Below the pieces are notes generated by a model. That model made no database searches, had not been told where the DNA came from, and saw only the letters and a list, made by a program, of their open reading frames with translations. DNA of 55,730 nt from Planctomyces sp. (GTDB lineage: Bacteria; Planctomycetota; Planctomycetia; Planctomycetales; Planctomycetaceae): NCBI GenBank assembly GCA_005798445.1, contig SYJG01000518.1, positions 1-55,730 of the forward strand, read 5' to 3'. Both the position numbers and the translations under genes were made by a program. Numbering within the stretch: position 1 is the stretch's first letter; each line of letters opens with the position of its first letter. Positions 9,034 through 17,821 of the stretch are shown piece after piece.

Positions 9034-10674
9034 ATGTTGGATGAACCCGCATTGCAGATGGCTCAGCAGCGACTGCGCGCGATGTACGATCCGCAGCGGT
9101 TTCGAGCGGCGGCACAGCAGTGGGGAGAACTGCTTGCCACGCACCTGGAGCAGGTTCAGCAGCGAGAAACCCGCGTGCTCAACTGGGCGGAGCCGGTCGC
9201 CAACATCGCCGAGGCCGAGCGTTGGCTGGACGGTGTCTCGGCCAAGCCCTCAGCCCGCTTCACCGACATCGTCAGGCAAATGCTCGACCGAGGGCATAAT
9301 CTGCATCATCCGCGGTACATCGGCCATCAGGTGCCGGCTCCAGTGCCGATCGCCGGGTTGTTCGATGCGGTCGGTTCCGTCACGAACCAAGTCATGGCGA
9401 TCTACGAGATGGGTCCGTGGGCCACCGCCGTCGAGCGATCGCTGGTCAATCGGCTGGGTGAGCAAATCGGTTGGCAGCGCGATTCGTTTGCCGGATTGGT
9501 GACTCACGGCGGCTCACTGGGGAATCTGACCGCCTTGCTGACCGCGCGAAACGTCGCGCTGGTGGGATCGTGGGAAGAGGGTGTTGCCAGCGACGACTAC
9601 GCTCGGCGCGGGCCTCCTGGCCCCACCGCAGGCTGGACCGAAGGTCTGCCTGCCGGCGCGACAACAGAATCGAAATCGATCACAGCCGGGAGACCTTCGG
9701 TCAGCGAGACGGCGGGGTCGGGAGACCCGCGCCGAGCGCCGGTCATCGTCGTGCAAGGGGACGCACACTACTCGGTCGCGCGAGCGGCGGGAGTCATTGG
9801 ACTCGGTACGAAGCAAGTCTTGCGAGCCGCGCTCGATGAGCGGCGGAAGCTCGATCCGCAAAAGCTCGATGAGCAACTGACCGATCTGATCGCGAAAGGA
9901 CATCGCGTCGTCGCGGTCTCGGCCTGCGCGTGCGCGACGCCGATTGGAGCATTCGATCCATTGCGGGACGTCGCCGCCGTCTGCCGAAGGCACGGTGTTT
10001 GGCTGCACGTCGATGCGGCTCATGGCGGAGCGGCGTTGTTCAGCCGACGGTATCGGTACCTGCTCGACGGAGTCGATCAAGCGGACAGCGTCGTGTGGGA
10101 CGCTCACAAGATGATGTTCATGCCGGCTCTGTGCGCGTTCGTCTTGTACCGCGACAAGCGGCATCGCTTTGAGACGTTCCGCCAGGAAGCTCCGTACCTG
10201 TTCGATCCGTCGGCTCCCGGCATGGCCGAATACGACAGCGGGATGTTGACTCTCGAATGCACGAAACGAGCCGCCGCTTACGGCCTCTGGGGGACGTGGT
10301 CGCTGTTCGGACAACAACTTTTCGAGGACTTGGTCGACGTGACCTTCGACCTCGGCCGTGTCTTTTACGAGAAGCTGCTCGCTGCCGAAGACTTCGTGCC
10401 GCTACACGATCCGGAATGCAACATCGTCGCATTTCGTCACGTCCCGGCCGGGATGAAGGACGCTCCGTCGGAAGCCCTCGGCGCGTTTCAACGGGAGCTG
10501 CGAAGGCGACTCATCGAGTCCGGTCGGTTCTACATCGTGCAGACGAATCACGGTGGCGTCGGTGCGCTACGAGTCACGATCATCAACCCGCTGACAACGA
10601 CCGATGATCTCGACGAGTTACTCGTCACATTGCGTGAACTTGGTACGGAGTTGTTGAAATCGGATCGTCCATGA
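9034..10674 (+). CDS. PLP-dependent group II decarboxylase
   Basis: A 546-residue enzyme of the glutamate/aromatic-amino-acid/diaminobutyrate decarboxylase superfamily. The PLP site is clear: HVDAAHGGAALF (Asp and His contact the cofactor), then WDAHKMMFMPAL with the Schiff-base Lys at about residue 359. The substrate cannot be told from motifs. Residues 189-235 (9600-9738) are low-complexity and encoded by a large palindrome, so they look like an in-frame insertion. The start at ATG 9034 fits the family N-terminus; GTG 8995 is also in frame. The stop overlaps the next start (ATGA), so it is translationally coupled to the membrane protein downstream. Confidence 0.85.
   Translation: MLDEPALQMAQQRLRAMYDPQRFRAAAQQWGELLATHLEQVQQRETRVLNWAEPVANIAEAERWLDGVSAKPSARFTDIVRQMLDRGHNLHHPRYIGHQVPAPVPIAGLFDAVGSVTNQVMAIYEMGPWATAVERSLVNRLGEQIGWQRDSFAGLVTHGGSLGNLTALLTARNVALVGSWEEGVASDDYARRGPPGPTAGWTEGLPAGATTESKSITAGRPSVSETAGSGDPRRAPVIVVQGDAHYSVARAAGVIGLGTKQVLRAALDERRKLDPQKLDEQLTDLIAKGHRVVAVSACACATPIGAFDPLRDVAAVCRRHGVWLHVDAAHGGAALFSRRYRYLLDGVDQADSVVWDAHKMMFMPALCAFVLYRDKRHRFETFRQEAPYLFDPSAPGMAEYDSGMLTLECTKRAAAYGLWGTWSLFGQQLFEDLVDVTFDLGRVFYEKLLAAEDFVPLHDPECNIVAFRHVPAGMKDAPSEALGAFQRELRRRLIESGRFYIVQTNHGGVGALRVTIINPLTTTDDLDELLVTLRELGTELLKSDRP
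9600..9738. repeat. large palindrome inserted in frame in the decarboxylase gene
   Basis: Outer arms 9600-9617 and 9721-9738 are complementary except for one position. Inner arms GACCGAAGGTCT (9636-9647) and AGACCTTCGGTC (9691-9702) pair exactly. The element encodes about 46 Gly/Pro/Thr/Ser-rich residues that interrupt the enzyme fold without breaking the frame. Confidence 0.7.
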
Positions 10675-11744
10675 CTGCGGAAGTTGTTTCCGAATCGTCC
10701 CGTGTCAATCTCTTCCGTCGGCTGTGGCCGGTGTTGAAGTGGGTCTTGTTCGCGCTGGTGATCGTGTTCGTGGGGCAGCGAGCCTGGAAGTTGTGGCGCG
10801 AAGGGGACGTCGGCTCGGTGACGATTCATTGGCGGTGGCTGCTGGCGGCAGGAGTGCTGTACCTCATCGGCTGGTTGCCATCGGTGTTGTTGTGGCATCG
10901 GCTGATTCATGGCCTGGGTGGCACGTCGAGCCGTTTCGACGTCGCCCGCGCGTACTTCGCCGGGCACTTGGCGAAATACATCCCCGGCAAGGCCTCAGTC
11001 CTCATTGTTCGTGCGGGGATGTTGGCCGACCGAGGGTGTCGGCCGAGCGTCTCGGCGTTGACCTCGACGTACGAAGTCTTGGTGGCCATGGGAGTCGGAC
11101 TGGCGGTCGGAATCACGATGGCTCCGGTCGTCTGGCCGAAGACAGTGATTGGCCGCTTTCCGCCAGCGATTCGTTCGGCCTTCGAGCATCCGATGATCTT
11201 TGGCGTCGGCGTGGTGGTCGTCTGCGTCGCGCTGGTGCCGTTCGTCGCGCGAGTGCTCGGCCTGATCGCCCGCAGGTTGACGCCTCCAGTCACCTTGTCA
11301 CCCGGTCAGCTTGTCACTCCCTCAGATTCAAACACCCCCACCGACCCGTCGCCGACTCAAATTGGCGGCACATTCCTGCTTGGGTGGTGCTTCTTCTCGG
11401 TAACGACGTGGCTCGTTCACGGCCTGAGCCTGGGCTGCACTTTGCAGGCCGTCGGTGTTGAGGCTTCGATGTCCGATTGGCTCATCTGGACGGGCGATGT
11501 TGCATCAGCGTCCTTTCTGGGATTCGCAGCGATGTTCGCCCCCGGCGGCCTGGGAGTTCGTGAGGCCGCGCTGCTGGAGTTGCTGATGTCTCAGCCGGGG
11601 ATCAACCCATCGCAGGCAGCAGCGGCCACCGTGCTGTTGCGAGCGGCGTGGTTGGTGGCTGAAATCCTCGCCGCCGCCGCATTGAGTTGGCGGGGCTTCC
11701 GCAAGCTAACCCGAAGCGCCAGCGAGGGCGATCGCTTCAAGTGA
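10671..11744 (+). CDS. lysylphosphatidylglycerol synthase TM-region / UPF0104-type membrane protein
   Basis: Polytopic inner-membrane protein with about eight hydrophobic segments over 357 residues. It resembles the flippase-like domain of MprF and stand-alone UPF0104 proteins. Recognisable features are the early Arg-Ala-Tyr-Phe-Ala-Gly-His-Leu-Ala-Lys-Tyr-Ile-Pro-Gly-Lys segment (about residues 88-102) and the late MFAPGGLGVREAAL motif (about 285). There is no aminoacyl-transferase domain, so a transport role is more likely than lipid lysylation. The start overlaps the decarboxylase stop (ATGA). The last 12 residues (LTRSASEGDRFK) are encoded by one arm of a repetitive palindrome and are probably not part of the original protein. 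Confidence 0.82.
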   Translation: MTAEVVSESSRVNLFRRLWPVLKWVLFALVIVFVGQRAWKLWREGDVGSVTIHWRWLLAAGVLYLIGWLPSVLLWHRLIHGLGGTSSRFDVARAYFAGHLAKYIPGKASVLIVRAGMLADRGCRPSVSALTSTYEVLVAMGVGLAVGITMAPVVWPKTVIGRFPPAIRSAFEHPMIFGVGVVVVCVALVPFVARVLGLIARRLTPPVTLSPGQLVTPSDSNTPTDPSPTQIGGTFLLGWCFFSVTTWLVHGLSLGCTLQAVGVEASMSDWLIWTGDVASASFLGFAAMFAPGGLGVREAALLELLMSQPGINPSQAAAATVLLRAAWLVAEILAAAALSWRGFRKLTRSASEGDRFK

Positions 11745-11797
11745 CTGTGAATTGAAAGCGTCTTGATACGTGCGCCCTCGCTGGCGCTTCGGGTTAG
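11706..11797. repeat. 25-bp planctomycete-type inverted repeat, also terminator-like
   Basis: Arms 11706-11730 and 11773-11797 are perfect 25-bp complements. A run of six T follows the right arm, so a transcript from the left would end in a strong hairpin plus U tract. The left arm supplies the LTRSASEG tail of the upstream protein and its stop codon lies in the loop. I recognise the sequence type from many planctomycete genomes. Confidence 0.85.
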
Positions 11798-11828
11798 TTT
11801 TTTGTTGCGAACATTCTTGGAGACTCAC

Positions 11829-13022
11829 ATGCCTGCCGCACATCACGTCATTACCGACGTCGCTCGCCAAATCTGGCACGACGACTTTGAATTGTCGGGA
11901 GCCTCGCTGCCACTCAACGGCTCCAACAATTGGTCCGTCCGTCAGCGGCGGCTGCGCGGCGGGCTGTCCGATGGCGTGGACGTCGTCGAGATCGACAACG
12001 GGGCTTTGAAGTTGGAAGTCCTGCCGACTCGTGGCATGGGCGTGTGGCGCGGAAACTTTCAGGGCATCCCGATCGGCTGGGACTCGCCGGTGAAAATGCC
12101 GGTGCATCCCGCCTTCGTGAATCAGACCGAGCGAGGTGGACTCGGCTGGCTGGCGGGCTTCAACGAGTTGATTTGCCGTTGCGGCCTCTCGTTCATGGGA
12201 CCGCCCGGTTGCGATGCGGATTTTGAAGATCACCCGATCCTGGGCGAGCTAACGTTGCACGGCAAGATCGCGAACCTGCCAGCGCATCGCGTCGAAGTGA
12301 CCATCGATCCCGACCAACCGGGCCGCATCGCGGTGACGGGCATCGTCGATGAGTGCTCGATGTTCGGCCCCTGCCTGCGACTCACCTCAACCATCGAGAC
12401 AACGATCGGCTCGAATCACTTCACGATCAGAGACGAAGTCACCAACCTCTCCGCGAAGCACGCTGAGTTCGAGATGCTGTACCACACGAACATCGGCCGT
12501 CCGTTCCTCGAAACCGGATCGCGGTTCTTGGCTGCGGCCCGTGAAGTCAGTCCCCGTGATGCTCGCGCGGCCGAAGGAGTCGATACCTACGACAAGTACG
12601 CCGCCCCTGACGCCGCCTACGCCGAACAAGCGTACTTCTTCCGCCTGGTCGGTGACGCTCAGCAGCGAGGTCTGGTTGTGTTGCGCAATGCCTCCGGCGA
12701 TCTCGCGCTCAGCCTCAGGATGTCATTGGCAGAGTTGCCCTGCTTCACGCTTTGGAAAAACACAGCCGCCGAAGCGGACGGCTATGTGACCGGCCTCGAA
12801 CCCGGCACGAACTTCCCAAACCTGCGCAGCTTCGAGCGTGCTCACGGCCGCGTGCTTTCGCTGGCACCGGGAGCCAGCCGCCGGATGTCGTTTGAGTTGG
12901 CGATTCATCCAGATAAAGCGTCGGCCCAACAAGTGGCCGAGGAAGTTCAAAGCCTGCAGCGCAGCACAACCGTCGCGATGTCGTGGGAACCGTTGCGAGA
13001 GTACTCACCGGTAGGCAAGTAG
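11829..13022 (+). CDS. DUF4432 family, aldose-1-epimerase-like protein
   Basis: A 397-residue cytoplasmic protein of the galactose-mutarotase superfold. Typical features are NGALKLEVLPTRGMGVWRG near residue 60, the KMPVHPAFVN region, LHGKIANLPAH near residue 140 and EMLYHTNIGRPFLE near 215. These resemble the mutarotase substrate pocket, but the physiological sugar is unknown. ATG 11829 follows TTGGAG; the upstream extension of the frame overlaps the palindrome and is unlikely to be coding. The antisense integrase frame of element A runs into the 3' end of this gene. Confidence 0.82.
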   Translation: MPAAHHVITDVARQIWHDDFELSGASLPLNGSNNWSVRQRRLRGGLSDGVDVVEIDNGALKLEVLPTRGMGVWRGNFQGIPIGWDSPVKMPVHPAFVNQTERGGLGWLAGFNELICRCGLSFMGPPGCDADFEDHPILGELTLHGKIANLPAHRVEVTIDPDQPGRIAVTGIVDECSMFGPCLRLTSTIETTIGSNHFTIRDEVTNLSAKHAEFEMLYHTNIGRPFLETGSRFLAAAREVSPRDARAAEGVDTYDKYAAPDAAYAEQAYFFRLVGDAQQRGLVVLRNASGDLALSLRMSLAELPCFTLWKNTAAEADGYVTGLEPGTNFPNLRSFERAHGRVLSLAPGASRRMSFELAIHPDKASAQQVAEEVQSLQRSTTVAMSWEPLREYSPVGK

Positions 13023-14664
13023 CACCGCCAAAAGAGTTTGATTGAAGCCTGTGAGTTCGATTGCCGACTCTATTGACGCGACTTGGGTGCGGACTAGAAT
13101 CCCGCCCGCCTGAGCCCCAGCAGATTCCTATTCCGATTAAATCCAAGGGGCCGTAGCTCAATTGGTTAGAGCGCCGGACTGTCGATCCGGAGGTTACGGG
13201 TTCGAGTCCCGCCGGCCTCGCTGAAGGAAACCCCGCTAAAACTTCGTGTTTTGGCGGGGTTTTCTGCATTTCTGGCGACTCATCGGAACCGGGGATCGAG
13301 GCGGCTGATAACCATTCAAAAGAGCCGTTTTCGGCAGGTCGTGTGCAACTTTTTGTGCAACTGAAATCGGCAGCGTCATCCGTGGTGTCGGCGGCTCGCA
13401 TCGTTTGCGATTCTGGAGCGGCGATGGTCGGCAGCGATCCGAGCGCCGAGTTCATGTCGATCAGCCCCAAATGCGTGTAGCGGTCCATCGTCAGGGTGAT
13501 GGTCGAGTGCCGAGCCAGTTGCTGGGCGAGCTTCGGATGGACTCCGCCAGCCGCGAGGTTGCTGATGAAAGTATGCCGCAGCGAATGAAAGTCGGCGATG
13601 CCGTCATCGGTGACGTAGGGAATCCCCGCCGCTTCCAGATCATTGCGGAGCATCTTGTACGCTCGCTCTGTCCACGTTCCCGGAAAGAGAAGCTCTTGCT
13701 TCGCGTCTGCCGCACGATCGAATGCCAGGACGGCTCTTTGTTCGTCGGCAACGTGCTCGCGATTTGAGAGCCACTGACGCAATCGAGCGGCCAAGTCGGG
13801 ATGCAAGGGCAGGACATCTTCGCGGCGATGTTTCGAGTACGCGGCTTCCAGGGTGACGGTCGGCACGCCAGCGGCAAGGTCGAACGATGCCGAAGTCAGG
13901 CTGGCGAGTTCACTGGCTCGCAGTCCGGTCATCGCGGCCACGCGGTACAGCATCGCCCGCGTTGCCCCATTCAGCCCCCGGAATGTTACTTGGCTTTTCC
14001 CGGTCTCAGCAATCAGCCCGGCCAGTTCGTTGGGTGAAAGTGCGCGGCGTTCGTGGCGGACATCGACACGACCATTCAGCCGAGACAAGTGAGCGAACGG
14101 ATTCTCCGGCCCCCGTCGATCCTTCACGAGCCAATGACCGAACGACTTCACCGCAACCAAATAGTGATTGCTGCTCGCGACACTCAAGCCGGCGATGACG
14201 TTTCCATCTTTGTCCGTCTTCGGTTTACGACGATCTGCCAGCCAGCCGGAGACTCTGCCCGCGTTGAGGTCGCACAGTTTTCTGAACTTGCAACCGTCGA
14301 CCACAGCCGAAAGACGTTGAACCGTCAACGTGACGTGTGCGGCGGAGTTGCCTTTCGATTCCAGCAACGAACGGAAGTCTTCAACGTGCTCGGCTAGTGG
14401 CCGCTCGCGATGATCTTCAAACGGGTCGATGTCACCACGTTTGATCCGTTGCGCTCGTTGCTTCATCGCGGCCAACATTACTTCGGCGGCTTGCTCGTCA
14501 TCGCACAAGGCGACTGGACGAGGCTTGCCATTCGCGTCGGCCACGCGGCCCCAAAAGGTTTTCGACTTTTTACGGACACGCCTTGCTCCGAGTGTCCCCT
14601 TCGGGACTTGTTGGCCTTTGGTGTTGATGTAGCGAATGATCGTCGGGCGATAGGTTCCGGACAT
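12745..14664 (-). CDS. int: tyrosine recombinase/integrase of element A
   Basis: Site-specific recombinase expected to insert and excise element A at tRNA-Asp. It has an N-terminal arm/SAM-like domain (about residues 60-185) and a catalytic domain (about 205-415). The active-site series is present: Arg in MTGLRASEL, HSLRHTF, the His of LARHST, and Tyr in MDRYTHLG. The frame does not stop after the catalytic domain. It runs through the terminator and the tRNA in antisense (GLEPVTSGSTVRRSNQLSY) and ends inside the DUF4432 gene, so about the last 170 of 639 residues come from host DNA. The start at 14664 follows the HTH gene by 6 bases. Confidence 0.88.
   Translation of the reverse strand: MSGTYRPTIIRYINTKGQQVPKGTLGARRVRKKSKTFWGRVADANGKPRPVALCDDEQAAEVMLAAMKQRAQRIKRGDIDPFEDHRERPLAEHVEDFRSLLESKGNSAAHVTLTVQRLSAVVDGCKFRKLCDLNAGRVSGWLADRRKPKTDKDGNVIAGLSVASSNHYLVAVKSFGHWLVKDRRGPENPFAHLSRLNGRVDVRHERRALSPNELAGLIAETGKSQVTFRGLNGATRAMLYRVAAMTGLRASELASLTSASFDLAAGVPTVTLEAAYSKHRREDVLPLHPDLAARLRQWLSNREHVADEQRAVLAFDRAADAKQELLFPGTWTERAYKMLRNDLEAAGIPYVTDDGIADFHSLRHTFISNLAAGGVHPKLAQQLARHSTITLTMDRYTHLGLIDMNSALGSLPTIAAPESQTMRAADTTDDAADFSCTKSCTRPAENGSFEWLSAASIPGSDESPEMQKTPPKHEVLAGFPSARPAGLEPVTSGSTVRRSNQLSYGPLDLIGIGICWGSGGRDSSPHPSRVNRVGNRTHRLQSNSFGGATCLPVSTLATVPTTSRRLCCAAGFELPRPLVGPTLYLDESPTQTTSGGWLPVPAKARGREHARSCAGLGSSCRVRGRSHSRPLRRLCFSKA
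13073..13100 (+). promoter_or_regulatory. sigma-70-type promoter of tRNA-Asp
   Basis: TTGACG (13073-13078) and TAGAAT (13095-13100) are 16 bases apart and end 46 bases before the tRNA. Both boxes are one or two changes from consensus. This is the only promoter-like pair I see in the 124 bases before the tRNA. Confidence 0.6.
13147..13220 (+). tRNA. tRNA-Asp (anticodon GTC)
   Basis: A complete 74-nt cloverleaf. The acceptor stem GGGGCCG/CGGCCTC has one G-U pair, the D arm contains AGCTCAATTGGTTAGAGC, the anticodon stem CCGGA/TCCGG holds loop CTGTCGA, and the T arm is ACGGG-TTCGAGT-CCCGC. The discriminator base is G and CCA is not encoded. The 3' part is the attachment site of element A, and copies recur at 26538 and 36796. 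Confidence 0.95.
13228..13262 (+). terminator. intrinsic terminator after tRNA-Asp
   Basis: A 15-bp stem (AAACCCCGCTAAAAC with GTTTTGGCGGGGTTT, one G-U pair) encloses loop TTCGT and runs into TTTTCT. It lies inside the element, so the element supplies a new terminator to the tRNA. A near-identical copy is at 36852-36886. Confidence 0.9.
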
Positions 14665-14670
14665 GTTGAA

Positions 14671-14889
14671 TTACTTTCGCTTCACGAGTTCCAATCCGAA
14701 GTGAGTTGCCAACTTGTCGGCCACGTCCAGGTGCAGCGAACGCTCCCCCCGCATGAAAAAACGCAGTGACGCTCGTTTGACTCCGGTTTCGCGCTCCAAC
14801 GTCAGTAGCGGCATATCTGCCGCCAGCATCGTTTCGCGGAGCACGTCGGACATCGTCGGCGGCTGTTTCATCTTTATCGGCTTGGGCAT
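14671..14889 (-). CDS. small HTH (XRE-like) DNA-binding protein
   Basis: A 72-residue protein with a helix-turn-helix of the Cro/XRE type, about residues 20-60 (LTLERETGVKRASLRFFMRG). Such small proteins often regulate the adjacent integrase or act as recombination directionality factors. It lies 6 bases upstream of the integrase on the same strand and is probably co-transcribed. Its exact role is inferred from position only. Confidence 0.7.
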   Translation of the reverse strand: MPKPIKMKQPPTMSDVLRETMLAADMPLLTLERETGVKRASLRFFMRGERSLHLDVADKLATHFGLELVKRK

Positions 14890-14931
14890 GGTGTCGCAAT
14901 TATTCCATGCTGGCGACGATCCGTCAATGAG

Positions 14932-16296
14932 TCAAGATTTCGTCTCGGCTTCAAAAGTGCCGCGATACCGAAATCGACTCGCGCGTGCTTTTTTCTGAGT
15001 GCCCTTAGCGACCAGTTCGATAACGCCTTCCATCTCCAAGAGCTTCAGCCAGCGTGATCCGGTGCTTGGATTGACTGAAAAGTATTCCGCCACCGTGCGA
15101 ACCGACAGATAGAAGGGTGCCTCACCACGCGCTCGTTGCAGTTCACGACATAGAGCCGCGAGTCGTTTCAGCGGTTCCGATTCGTAGTGGCGGACGCACT
15201 CAGGTGGATCAGCGGCAAATGCGCGTTCGACAATTTCAGCCATTGGCTCTTCGCCTTTCGGGTATTTGACGCGGGGCCAAGCGTGGATGAAATCAGTCCA
15301 AGTTTCCTCGAATGCCTTTGTCGTGATGTACGGCTTTGCTAGTTGGTGCCAACGCCTCACCAGCGGTTGAAGCTGGTCAAAGCTGGCGTCGCAAAATTCG
15401 GGCAGAGCCTTCAGCGTGCGAGCCAGGTCAAACACTTTGTTGTTTCGCTGTCCCGCACACGTCGGCAACGTAGACCGAATTGCCGAGTCGAGCACGCAAT
15501 CTATTGTCACGTCCTCGCCAGACGACTGCGTGGCATCGACGTCTCGGCCAGGAGTCGGTGGTTTGGTCGGCAACTTACCGACTTTTAGTTTTGGCTTCCG
15601 TTTCGACTTATCGCCTTCTGTTGTCCTTTTTCTGTTCTTCGTGCCAGAAGACGAGGGGCACGTCCCAGAAGTCTCGGAACTACCACCAACCACAAGCACG
15701 CTCATGGCTTCTGTGCTCTCCGTCCTCTCCGTTGCATGAAGGTAAAATCCAGACTCAGAAACGGTCAGCAAGGGGATCGTCCCACCAAAAGGCGACACGA
15801 TCCAGCGGTAGATGAATCCACTCGGATGCCGACTCGGTGGGAGAACGGAGTAGCAGCCCACTCCGACCCGCAGTTCGCCGCCGTCGCAGCGAATCGCCCC
15901 GGTCCCACCCGCCTTGCCGATACTTCGGCGGAACGCGGCCACATCGTCGCGAGCGAAGCGGCAATAGACGTGACGCCCGCGACTCGTCTCGACAGTCGGC
16001 AATATTTTGGCAAGTTCGGGATGTTCGACCGCCCACCGTTGATAAATAGCTAGGTCATCGAAATCACGACTCGCAAGCCCGCCAGAGATCTCACCAAAGA
16101 TCGCCGCCAAGCCGTAGTCGCTTTTGCCGTCGAACCACTCGGCGAGTCGCTTTCCATCCGGTCGATGTTTTTGGAAGGGCTTCCAGCGAACGGCAGGCGG
16201 CTTCTTTTTTTTCACGTCGTTTATGTCGCCTGTCTTCATTGGGATGATGCACCAGCCCAAGGCTGAGTATTCGAGCGCGTTCTTAAGAGTCACCAC
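14932..16296 (-). CDS. prim-pol type replication protein of element A
   Basis: A 454-residue protein whose first 190 residues resemble the bifunctional DNA primase/polymerase domain of plasmids and phages. The early LGWCIIPMKTG, the acidic motif SRDFDDLAIYQRW, the GRHVYCRF segment and CDGGELRVGVGCYSVLPPS match its usual order. A Ser/Thr/Lys-rich linker (about 205-255) leads to a C-terminal part with a winged-helix look (TVAEYFSVNPSTGSRWLKLL, near 415), perhaps for origin binding. It probably initiates replication of the excised element. The start overlaps the end of the upstream small gene by 7 bases. Confidence 0.75.
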   Translation of the reverse strand: MVTLKNALEYSALGWCIIPMKTGDINDVKKKKPPAVRWKPFQKHRPDGKRLAEWFDGKSDYGLAAIFGEISGGLASRDFDDLAIYQRWAVEHPELAKILPTVETSRGRHVYCRFARDDVAAFRRSIGKAGGTGAIRCDGGELRVGVGCYSVLPPSRHPSGFIYRWIVSPFGGTIPLLTVSESGFYLHATERTESTEAMSVLVVGGSSETSGTCPSSSGTKNRKRTTEGDKSKRKPKLKVGKLPTKPPTPGRDVDATQSSGEDVTIDCVLDSAIRSTLPTCAGQRNNKVFDLARTLKALPEFCDASFDQLQPLVRRWHQLAKPYITTKAFEETWTDFIHAWPRVKYPKGEEPMAEIVERAFAADPPECVRHYESEPLKRLAALCRELQRARGEAPFYLSVRTVAEYFSVNPSTGSRWLKLLEMEGVIELVAKGTQKKARASRFRYRGTFEAETKS

Positions 16297-16505
16297 GATC
16301 GACCCTCCGGTCGGAGGCCGCCGCTCGCCTGCGAAAGCATCCTTGTGACTTGCTTCGCGTGTTCACGCTCGCGGGCTTTCAGCGAACGAAGCACCGTCCG
16401 CAATGCCTTCTCTTCAGCGATGAGTTCGCACAGCCGATCTTCGATGTCGGCTACGGAGAGGCTCTCCAGCAGAGCACTAGCGGTTGTGAAACTGTTCGCT
16501 TTCAT
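16290..16505 (-). CDS. small coiled-coil protein, unknown
   Basis: A charged 71-residue protein with a likely helix or coiled coil (about residues 20-55, rich in Glu, Leu, Arg and Lys). I recognise no family. It overlaps the prim-pol start by 7 bases on the same strand, which supports translation. ATG 16505 is the more natural start; the frame extends to 16529. Confidence 0.45.
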   Translation of the reverse strand: MKANSFTTASALLESLSVADIEDRLCELIAEEKALRTVLRSLKAREREHAKQVTRMLSQASGGLRPEGRSW

Positions 16506-16552
16506 GCCGCAGTTTGTCGCGGCGGGCAATCCGCTTCAGAAACGAGCGGTCA

Positions 16553-17587
16553 TCAGTTTGTGGCGGTTGGTAGCGAATGGCTAGATTTCACCGCCAGCGA
16601 GGGATTGAATCGCATCCCGTCATGCTTTGAGGCTTGGATCAGCTTCGCCAGTTTCGGACATTTCTTTTTGAGAGATTTCAGTTTGTCCGATGGCTTCACG
16701 CCGTCCAGGTCGTCACCGCCGTGTGTCATGTAATCGGCGGGACGAATCCATTTGTCAGGATGTTCGGCCAATACCTTGAGCCAGCGAGCAACGCCCTCGC
16801 TAGGCAGGTCAGCCGTGTCTCCAACATTACCAATGCGCAAAGTGGCACTTCGTGTCTGTACATTGACTTCAAGTGTGACCACAGCCGGTGCCGTTGGCGG
16901 TTCGATGGTTGATTTTGTTGGCAGCGAGCCTGCCTTCGTCTTTGGATTGGCAGGCGGCAATTGCTTTGGATCGTCAATGAGTGGCGCAAGCACTTTCGGT
17001 TCGAGTTGCTGATCCAGAAACGAGGGGGCGAGTTCACCCATGTATTTGCCAACAAGTCGGGAAGCTAAGTCCAGGACACACTCTTTGAAGAGCGGGACAC
17101 GTTCGTTGAAGGGTGAGACACCCTTTTTGACGACCGGGACGCCTTCGTTGAAGAGCCGGATAAGCTCAGTGTCATCCTCCCCACCAAGCATCGCCTCGAA
17201 AACATCTTTCTCATCGCAATCCGACAGCGCATCGACCAGACGCCTTGCGACGTCATTCGGTAAACGTGACATCGCATCCCGCAGCAAACCGATGCCCTTT
17301 TTTGAGAAGTCTTCCTCCGACATCCCAGGATGCTTCTGCCGAGCCTCACCTCTGGCCGCAAGTAGCGCAAAATAAATGTGGCACAGTTCATTGATGGGGC
17401 GTTCGAGCTTCTCTTGTTCGGCCTTTGCTATTTGGTCTGCTTTGGCATTGGCCTCACTCTCGGCCTTTGCTTTTTTCTGTTCGGCCTTTCGCTTGGCCAC
17501 GCGCTCTTTACGTTTCTTTTGCCATTCGTTTGTCACAGCAGGATTCTTTCTTCTCATCCCGTCGGAAGCGATCGCACGTTCGGGCAT
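16553..17587 (-). CDS. hypothetical protein with basic coiled-coil N-terminus
   Basis: A 344-residue protein of unknown function. Residues 15-65 are a Lys/Glu/Ala-rich helix, probably a coiled coil. The middle contains short degenerate repeats (FNEGVPVVKKG, FNERVPLFKE) near residues 145-175. A linker rich in Pro and Thr (about 205-240) follows, then a C-terminal region with a possible winged-helix shape (VARWLKVLAEHPDKWI). It heads the minus-strand replication cluster of element A and is divergent from the cargo operon. It may start at the internal Met 11. Confidence 0.55.
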   Translation of the reverse strand: MPERAIASDGMRRKNPAVTNEWQKKRKERVAKRKAEQKKAKAESEANAKADQIAKAEQEKLERPINELCHIYFALLAARGEARQKHPGMSEEDFSKKGIGLLRDAMSRLPNDVARRLVDALSDCDEKDVFEAMLGGEDDTELIRLFNEGVPVVKKGVSPFNERVPLFKECVLDLASRLVGKYMGELAPSFLDQQLEPKVLAPLIDDPKQLPPANPKTKAGSLPTKSTIEPPTAPAVVTLEVNVQTRSATLRIGNVGDTADLPSEGVARWLKVLAEHPDKWIRPADYMTHGGDDLDGVKPSDKLKSLKKKCPKLAKLIQASKHDGMRFNPSLAVKSSHSLPTATN

Positions 17588-17821
17588 CGTTGACGAGATT
17601 CATTAGCTTTGGAAAGGAGCATATTCAACCTGTCGAGTGAACTGCCAAAGGCACGGCGATAGACTATCAGTAGATTCGGTCTTAAATCTTGGCAATGAAC
17701 GGGGTCTTTTGAATGTGGTTGGTGTTATCCTTGGCCGCCACTTTCGAGTAGTCCGCCCGCGAGACCTGTCTTACTTCATTCTGCACCTCAGCCGACTGCG
17801 TTGATGCGAAAGGAACTGGTC
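17588..17821. other. divergent intergenic region of element A
   Basis: This stretch separates the minus-strand replication genes from the plus-strand cargo operon, so it should hold promoters in both directions. I find no convincing -35/-10 pair, hairpin or small gene by eye. AAAGGA at its right end is the ribosome site of the first cargo gene. Confidence 0.4.
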
